Positions 56,813 to 64,000 of a stretch of DNA of 64,000 bases are shown here, in pieces. How positions within the stretch are numbered: position 1 is the first letter of the stretch; each line of letters opens with the position of its first letter. Below the pieces are notes generated by a model. That model was not told the origin of the DNA. It was given only the letters and a program-made list of their open reading frames with translations, and searched no databases. Source of the stretch: Sambucus nigra (lineage: Eukaryota > Streptophyta > Magnoliopsida > Dipsacales > Adoxaceae); the NCBI GenBank assembly GCA_949130495.1, contig CASBWL010000414.1, forward strand, positions 719,001-783,000, written 5' to 3'. A program made the position numbers and the translations under genes.

Positions 56813-59800
56813 ATGGTTTACTCTATTGAGTCTCTTGAAAAGTTTCGCTCTGATTTTTCCATTCCCTCTTGGGTTGTCTTGGAAGAGCTTTCTGAGCCTT
56901 CTGATTATTTCAATTTGGCTGAGGGACATTGGTTCCCCAGCCTTTTTATTGCTGAGTGTGGATTTTCTTTTCCACCAAATTCTTTATGTCTGGAATTCTA
57001 TCATTATTTTGACGTCGTTCCTGGAGTCTGCATCAGAGTGTTGCCGACGAGCACATTAGGTCGGCCTCGTATCTGCTCTAGTACAAGAGCTACATCACTT
57101 CCTTCACTGCTCGTCCAGTGATAAGTGAATTAGAGCCAGTTCCTGCTTCCAAAAGCTCATCACCTGAATCCCATATTCCTTTAAGTGAAAGGATGAAGAA
57201 GAGAAGACCTCCTGCCCTATTTGAGAAGACTGCCTCCGGTTCTGGGGAGGTAAAAAGGAGTAGGATTGATGTCCCAAAGGAGGGGACGAAGAAGATTGAT
57301 GCAGCTCCTCCCGCTGCTCCTGTTAAAGTTATCGAGAAGCCTGCAGTGGCTCCGAGAAGGTCTGCTGCTCCTGGAGTGGTGATTGTGATATCACCGACCA
57401 AGGGTTCTACCTTGGTTGAATCGGTACCTGTTCCCCCGAGGAGGCTGAAGAAGAGCTCCTGGGTCCATTTGGCTGATACCATTGCTCAGCCCCGAGTTAC
57501 TGGAACTGGGGTTCCAACTTTCGTTCCCCCGATCTCTTCCATGAACTCGGTAAAGTCCTCGATCATTCTCGAGGTACAAGGTACTGAAGAGAACCTTACT
57601 CGGGATATGGTCACCTCACTAGCTGCTCGTCATCTTGCTTCTGTAAGTCTCTTTACTTTGAATTTTTCATATTTCCTTTGTCATTTCTGTTTCTAACTTG
57701 CTTTCTTTTTCTGTTCACAGTTGATGAGCTACTTCAATATAATCCTGAAGAAGGATGAAGCGATTAAGGCTTCTTGCTCCTCGTCCAGTGTGGAGGGAGC
57801 TCTGGAAGAGGCTACCAAGTCTCTGGCAGATTCTCGCCAGAAATATGCTGATGACAAAGCTGTCTGGGAGAAGAAGCTTGCCTCCACCGAGCAGGATAAA
57901 GCTCGAGCTATTGAAGCCTCCAAAGAGTTGGAGAATAAAAAGAATTCCTTGGAGAAGGCAAATAAAGAGCTCGCAGAGAAGCTCAAAACTGCTGGAGAGC
58001 TTGAAGATAAGCTCAGGGTTGTTGAGGAAAGGTTGGGCCAGCTTCAAGAAGTAGGTTGGCAAAAGGAGGAAGTAGAAAATAAATTGAAGGCTACTGAGAA
58101 CCTGCTGTCTGAGAAACTTTCCTTGAAGAAGCTGAAGAGGAAAGCTACTGTGAAGAAGTCCTTCAGCTCTGGCTGGGACAAGGGGTGGAACAAGGGGTTA
58201 GCTGCCATGGTGTCGCAAGTAGACTATGGCAGCCTCAAATACTTTAGGGACGGATGGGTTGCTTCCCTTCAGGAAATGAAAGTCGACGAGTCTTCCGAGC
58301 TCTTCCAGAGACATATCCCTGGTCCCCCCCAACTCCAGAAGAATTAGAAGAGGACGAAGCTACCACTGAAGAGTATTCGGTGGTGATGGGAGATCGTGCC
58401 CTAACCATCCAGCCTGCTGCTGAGGAAAATCAGCACATTGTTTCTTCCTTCGAGCAACTGCCTACTCTACCCGAGCAGCTATCTCTTCCCTCCAAGCAAC
58501 TGACCTCTTCATCCCAGCCTCCCGAGAAGGTTTTGGGAGATAAGGAAAAGGTTTAGTGTTTTTCGAGTTTCTCTTTATTTTGTTTCTCCTTATCAAATGT
58601 AACTCAGAAGATGTAACTTTGAATTATGATCTAATAAAATTTGACCTCTTTTGCATACTGTTGTCTATCTTTCATTCATACTCTGCTTATTCTTCTTATT
58701 GATGATTGCTCTTATTTCTCTGTTAGTTTCTGGCTAGGATGGAACTGCTCTCTTCCCATGATACAAAGTTTCTGCGATAATGTAACGAGTACTTTAAGGC
58801 TGGTCACACAGACCCGAGTGCTGCACAAGTTATCGACATACTTGGTCATGACGCTTCAGAACAGGCAGTGGAAGCATATCAATATTTGAAGTGTCTTCTT
58901 GATAGGGATGTAGCCAACAACGTTGCCTATTACAAAATGATCGAGGATCTTCAAAGCACTCTCGAGGACCTTCAGCTCTAATACAAAGAATCCACTGCTT
59001 TATTGCATGAGGGGTACGAGAAGAAGTACCAGCAGATCATTGCCGATAAGGGCTATGAGAAGCTCTTTGCTGGGTACGATGTAAGGGAGAGAACCTTGAG
59101 AGGTGAAGTCGAATAATGTAGACAGAATGCTGAGTTATTGGAAAAGGAAAATAACAACCTGCAGAAGGAGCTGTCACAATTGAAGTCTGTAACTTCCACT
59201 TCTAGTTCCTTGATCCCAGTGATCGATGACGGATTTTCGTTCTTAGAGGTTGAGAACGCCAAGTTGAGGGAAGAGTTGGAGACTTTGAGGATCTCTGGCA
59301 CCTCTTCATCTTCTCGTGGTCGAGCAAGAGCTCCTCGGGGACGAGCAAGAGTAGCTCGGGTTCTTATCGAGGAACAGAGGACTCACTCTGCCTTAGAGAA
59401 CCAGGCTTTCCAACTAATGGCGAAGAACTAGGCGTTGTCTGATATGTCAAAGAAGATTAGGGACCTGGAAAAATAGCTCTCTGCGCTGAAGTCAGTCTTG
59501 GAGAATAAGGAGCTTTTTATCAAGAATCTCCACGAGCAGCTAGAAAGGCTAATATATCAATTCCACAAACAACCCAGGGAGTTCTAGATGGCTGGATACA
59601 ACGAAGCATTATTCCACTTGGATGATCGTATCCAGAATGCCAACAATGAGGGCTACAAGCAAGGCTTGCTGAATGCCTTAGGTGTGCTGAAGCTCGAATA
59701 AGGTCATTATCTGTGGGACTACCATGATCCCGGGTTGCTCGACTTGCCTGTGCCACCATACAATTTGGACACGGATTGGATCCCTGCTCGAGCCATTCCT

Positions 59801-60010
59801 TGGAGATTAATTTCAAAGTATCTCGGTGACTACAATTTACATTCTCAAATCGAGGTATCTCATCCCGAGCATCTTTTAGATCTCCCATCCGTGATGAATG
59901 TCAGGATGTTGAGGGATCTCAACTTCATCAATTATCCTCTGTCTTTAAATGATCCTCCTGCTGGCGAGGAATCTGTGTCAAAAGCAGAGGGGAAGAAACC
60001 AGTAGAATAG
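56813..60010 (+). pseudogene. Antisense gene of E7, homologue of the E5 antisense gene, with internal deletion
   Basis: Exon 1 starts at ATG 56813 (SIPSWVVLEELSEPSDYF, ECGFSFPPNSLCLEFYHYF) but is fused near 57020 straight to the middle of exon 2, losing about 450 bp (end of exon 1, intron 1, start of exon 2) relative to E5 and shifting the frame. Exon 2 ends at 57642 (GTAAGT donor), exon 3 is 57721-58550, exon 4 is 58727-60010. Splice sites are at the same places and phases as in E5. Exon 3 has a one-base frameshift near 58330 in the Pro run. Exon 4 has in-frame stops at 58778, 58979, 59114, 59429, 59474, 59585 and 59699. Coiled coil, KGWNKGLAAMVSQ, FRDGWVASL and GYKQGLLNALGV modules are conserved. 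Function unknown. Confidence 0.8.
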
Positions 60011-60284
60011 GAATTTTTGATGTAATAGTTAGTATACATGTGAATGTAACTGTAATGTAATTTATTTTGAATTCAATGAAAGACTTTCATTTTTGTTTGC
60101 AAATCTTGATTGCTACTGTCTTGTAATTATCAAACGCTTTATATTTATGCATATCTGTTAAAAAGATAACAATATTGTGTTTTTGTCGATCAACTCATTA
60201 ACAATTAAAAAATTATAAGTATCAATATTGTTGCTCGATCACTTAATAATAAAGTAATGAGTATAAAAATGTTGTTTAAAATGT

Positions 60285-60905
60285 TTCCAACCAACCAAGG
60301 TTGTTAGATTCTCCATGTCGACCAACTACAGTTAGTGGATTTTTATCCCCGACCAGCTATAGTTAGTCTTTTTGAAATAATTTTACCCATAAAATGTTTC
60401 CGACCAACCAAGATCGGTAAATTTTGCTTGTCGATTAACTACAGATGGTGGGTTTTTATCTCCGACCAGCCATAGTTGGTAGACTTTTATCTTAAATGTT
60501 TCCGACCAACCAAGGTCGGTAAATTTTTTTTGTTGACCAACTACAGTTGGTGGGCTTTTATCCCCGACCAGCCATAGTTAGCAACTTTTGTACTTTCTGG
60601 AATAATCTTACCTCCCGACCAACATAAGTTGGCATTTACGAGAATATTTTGTTTCCTAGCCAAACAGGTTGGCATTTTTAGGAATATTTCGTTTCCTAGA
60701 CAAACAGGTTTGTTGGCATTTTTAGGAATATTTCGTTTCGTAGCCAAACATGTTGGCATTTTTAGGAATATTTCGTTTCTTAGCCAAACAGGTTAGCATT
60801 TTTAAGAATATTTCATTTCCTAGCCAAACAGGTTGGCATTTTTAGGAATATTTTGTTTCCTAACCAACCGAAGTTGGTATTTTTAGGAATATTTTGCTGC
60901 TGAGC
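60285..60905. repeat. E7 3' tandem arrays (about 105 bp and 43 bp units)
   Basis: The left part has about three diverged units with CGACCAACCAAGGTCGGTAA and GACCAACTACAGTTGGTGG; the right part has about seven units of AGCCAAACAGGTTGGCATTT followed by TTAGGAATATTTCGTTTCC. Same position as the E5 array but different units; the dyad ACCAAC...GTTGGT is common to both. Confidence 0.85.
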
Positions 60906-61037
60906 AGTATGATCTTTGCCGAGTTTTGCTGAGTAGTGTGTAGCACTAGTATTCCGCGAAAAATTCTCAATAAAAGGAGAGACTTTAGCAGAATATCTTC
61001 ATTTGATTCATATTGATGGAACTGTGTTACATATACA

Positions 61038-62129
61038 TCACTGATAATACTTGCGTAGGTGCTCTGCGTTCCATGCATTCTTGAACTCCTCCCCCTCTAG
61101 AGTTGATATTCGATAAGTTCCTGGTCGAACAACTTCTGTAACTCGGTATGGTCCATTCCAGTTTGCCTCCAGTTTGTTGTGCTTTTGGATTACTTTCTTC
61201 AGCACACAGTCTCCTTCTTTCAAGTCGCACTTCTTCACCCTCTTATTGTAGAATAGAGTTGTTCGCTATTGGTATGCAGCATTTCTGATGGCTAATTCTT
61301 CTCTGACTTCCTCGAGCATGTTTAAATCCAGCCTTCTCATTAAGTCGCTGACAGGGGAATTGAAATTCAGTACCCTGTGTGTTGGGAGGCCCAACTCGGC
61401 AGGTATAATAGCTTCACTTCCAAACGCCAGCATATATGGTGATTCTCTTGTTGCTACTCGGGGAGTAGTTCGGTAAGCCCAAAGTACTGATTGTATCTCG
61501 TTGATCCAATTTGCTTTTGCATCATCCAGTCTTTTCTTTAAGCCATTTAGCAACGTTCTGTTTGTCACCACAGTTTGTCCATTTCTTTGAGGATGTCCTG
61601 GTGCAGAGTGGACCTTCAAAATGTTTGACTGATGACAATAGGTGACAAACTCCTCGTTATCAAATTGTGTTCCATGGTCTGTGATGAAGGCATGAGGTAG
61701 ACCATATCGACAAATGATGTTCTTCCAAACAAATTGGTACACCTTCTCGTACATCATATCAATGAGTGGCTCAGCTTCTACCCATTTAGTAAAATAATCC
61801 ACTGCGACGACGAGGTACTTGAACCTTCCTCGGGTCGTTGGCAGTGGCCCAACCAAGTCAATTCCCCACATGGCAAATGGCCAAGGGGAGGTTATGGGTG
61901 TCAACAATGCTTGTGGAGTTCTTCGGATGGAGGAAAATCACTGACACTGGTCACACTTCTTTGCGTAGGCTATGCAATCAGCCCTCATCGTCGTCCAGTA
62001 GTATCCTCGCGTCATCACCCTTTGTAAAAGCGTCCGACCTGCAACATGTGCTCCACAAGACCCTTCGTGGATCTCTTCAATTAATTCTTTCACCTCGGAG
62101 GGGTGTACACATCTCTGCAAACCTGCCAT
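61038..62129 (-). pseudogene. E7 integrase
   Basis: The zinc part (LQRCVHPSEVKELIEEIHEG, HVAGRTLLQRVMTRGYYW, KKCDQC) ends in a stop at about 61938. The core 61907-61266 has GIDLVGPLP and ITDHGTQFDN, but the catalytic Glu is Val (RNGQTVVTNRTLL). ATRESPYMLAFGSEAIIP follows, then a stop at 61266 and a C-terminal part KCDLKEGDCVLKKVIQKH to 61038. Three separate lesions make it inactive. Confidence 0.9.
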
Positions 62130-62135
62130 AATTCC

Positions 62136-64000
62136 TCATCTATATAAAACACCATTAGTTAATACGTACCGAGCAACTTTAAACTTCAATTTTTTGGCAG
62201 CGAGCTTGTCAATTGATAACTCTCCCTCCTCGATATACGCCCTGATGGAATCCATCCAAGATGGTCCTAAATCAAGGGTAATAAAGTTCATCGTCATATC
62301 TTTATCTATGCTCCGACCAACTAACACTTCAATTGGGATTATTCGTCATAGCTTGGTGCGAGTAGCTAATGCTAGTCGAGATAGGGCGTCTGCTCTCGCA
62401 TTCTCCATTCTTGGCATTCTGACCAACTGAATAGCGGCAAATTCTGACACCAGCTCCTTTGCCTTTGCATGATATCTGATCATTAATTCTCCTATAACTG
62501 CATATACTCCCATCATTTGGTTTATGATCAATTGAGAATCACTGAAAATAATGACCTGTTGCGCCTCCATAATTTTTGCCAAACTAAGTCCTGCAATCAT
62601 GGCCTCATACTCAGCCTCATTGTTGGAATCTTTGAATGGTAAACGCAAGGCGTATTCCATATTGACCTCATCCGGAGTGCTCAAAACTATCCCCGCGCCC
62701 CATCCTGCAGTGCAAGATGAGCCATCTACATATAGTCTCCATATAGGTAACTCGTCTTTAAATTTCTGATCAGTTAGAGTTCCTCGGTGAAATATTTGTT
62801 TCTTCCTTTCCTCCTCGGATTTTTCTTGCTCTTCGTCGATCATTTCTTCTTGCCCTTTTACCAACCGGAGTTGGTCTGAGCCCGAAGTCAATGATCTTGT
62901 AACATCCACTTGCCCTTTTACCAACCGGAGTTGGTCTGAGCTAGTGTTTGTTGATCCTCTAACATCCACAGGTTGATCAGCGAGTAACTTTTGTTCCTCG
63001 GAGCTATCAGGATAGGTGAACTCCGCTATAAAATCTTCTGCAGCCTGCCCTTTAGGCGATGATCTGGGTTCATAGACTATATCATATTCACCGATCTTTA
63101 TTTCCCAGTACATCAATCTTCCTAATTTTTTCGGCTTATGCAGGGCTTGCCTCAATGGCATATCAGTATATACTACTATGGTATGAGCCTGGAAATATGG
63201 CCTCATTCTCCTACTCGCCTCAATCAGCGCCAGCGCCAATTTTTCCAGCCTTGGATATCTGATCTCTTCTCCTCGGAAGGCCTTACTTGTGTAGTAAATT
63301 GACTTTTCTACTCCATTCTCCATTCTGATCAACGCCGAGCTAACTTCATTATCGGACACTGCAAGGTACAAGTACAATTTTTCTCCCATCACTGGCCTGG
63401 ACAACAGTGGAGGTGCTCCCAAGTATCTCTTCAAATCTTGAAAAGCCTTCTCGCATTCGTCATTCCACTCAAAAGTCTTTCTGAGTGTCTTGAAGAATGG
63501 GAGACATCTATCAGTTGCTCGTGACACAAATCTATTGAGTGCTGCTACTCGTCCTGTGAGACTCTGTACTTCCTTCTTCGTCGTTGGAGATCGCAACCCT
63601 AATAGAGCTTTGATCTTTTTAGGATTTATTTCAATGCCTTGTTGATTGACAATGTACCCGAGAAACATGCCTTCTCGTACTCCAAAGATGCACTTCGTCG
63701 GGTTCAGCTTCATTTGATATTTATCTAGTTGATCAAAAGTCTGACTTAAGTCAACTAAATGATCGGTAGCTTTCTTGCTTTTCGTCAGCATATTGTCAAC
63801 ATAGACTTCCATATTGTCACTGATTTGTTCATCAAAGACCTTATTCTTCAGCCTCTCATATGTTGCACCTGCATTTTTCAAACCAAAAGGCATAACATTG
63901 TAATAATAAGTTCCCCTAGGGGTAATGAAAGAAGTACTCTCCCTGTCTTCAGGTTTCATTTTAATTTGATTGTAGCCAGAATAAGCATCCATGAAGCTCA
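62136..64000 (-). pseudogene. E7 RT and dual RNase H, 5' end outside window
   Basis: One frame is open for 548 codons (63992-62346): RT palm (MDAYSGYNQIKMKPEDREST, PRGTYYYNVMPFGLKNAG), active site VYVDNMLTKS with Asn in place of the second catalytic Asp, KLNPTKCIFGVREGMFLGY, first RNase H (YYTSKAFRGEEIRYP, VYTDMPLRQALHKPKKLG), a linker that contains a 60 bp tandem duplication (62851-62970), and the second RNase H (YVDGSSCTAGWGAGI, NNEAEYEAMIAGL, SDSQLIINQMM). A stop at 62346 is followed by the continuing frame to 62136. Best preserved pol in the window, yet dead at the RT active site. Confidence 0.92.

Larger units (their letters stand above)
55701..64000 (-). mobile_element. E7: Tat-lineage retrotransposon related to E5, cut by window end
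   Basis: Same plan as E5 read from its 3' end: LTR (55701-56286), PPT, antisense gene (56813-60010, + strand), tandem arrays (60285-60905), then minus-strand integrase, two RNase H domains and RT up to 64000. gag, protease and the 5' LTR are outside. LTR and antisense gene are clearly homologous to E5 but diverged by well over 10%, while pol is closer, so E5 and E7 are separate family members. Confidence 0.9.

Overview
The window looks like heterochromatic, transposon-filled DNA of a flowering plant, probably a eudicot. I found no intact host gene and no rRNA, tRNA or CRISPR locus. Nearly every coding segment is a decayed piece of an LTR retrotransposon: Ty3/gypsy of at least three kinds (long-LTR elements primed by initiator tRNA-Met, Tat-type and Athila-type) and Ty1/copia. 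Boundaries were read by eye from LTR ends, primer-binding sites (PBS), polypurine tracts (PPT) and repeated segments. The species cannot be named.

Layout. 1-2061: unassigned DNA, then a truncated LTR-like segment. 2062-8653: E1, a + strand element with a 3.7 kb LTR and a 2.1 kb non-coding interior, whose 3' LTR is cut off. 8649-19159: two related - strand elements that share one LTR (9528-12569); one contributes a gag fragment (8649-9293), the other a gag ruin (13929-14972), a PBS interrupted by a hAT-type MITE and a second LTR (15655-19159). 20860-25454: a 5'-truncated copia element (-). 25455-30020: Athila-like LTR, PPT and a broken extra ORF (-). 30584-38184 and 50693-54960: an old + strand Tat element or tandem pair, with integrase, antisense plant-mobile-domain-like genes, tandem repeats, an LTR split by E5, then an RNase H ruin. 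38185-50692: E5, an almost complete 12.5 kb Tat element (-). 55701-64000: E7, a relative of E5 (-) that runs off the window.

The most interesting content is antisense to the retrotransposons. E5 and E7 each carry, between integrase and 3' LTR and on the opposite strand to gag-pol, a four-exon gene of about 1,100 codons. It starts with a domain resembling the Pfam 'putative gypsy type transposon' family (PF04195) and continues with two coiled-coil modules. Splice sites and phases agree in both copies. The older Tat element holds a different antisense pair, at least one member of which resembles the plant mobile domain (PF10536). Thus unrelated antisense cargo seems to occupy the same slot in two Tat lineages. 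All copies here are pseudogenes, many broken by changes that fit decay of methylated cytosines. RT and integrase active sites are also mutated.

Other structural points: a roughly 140 bp hairpin-bearing module recurs in LTR and interior of E1 and in the interior of E2; variable tandem arrays follow integrase in E5 and E7; and the 16-mer dyad core of the E5 array also occurs twice inside the E7 pol linker.
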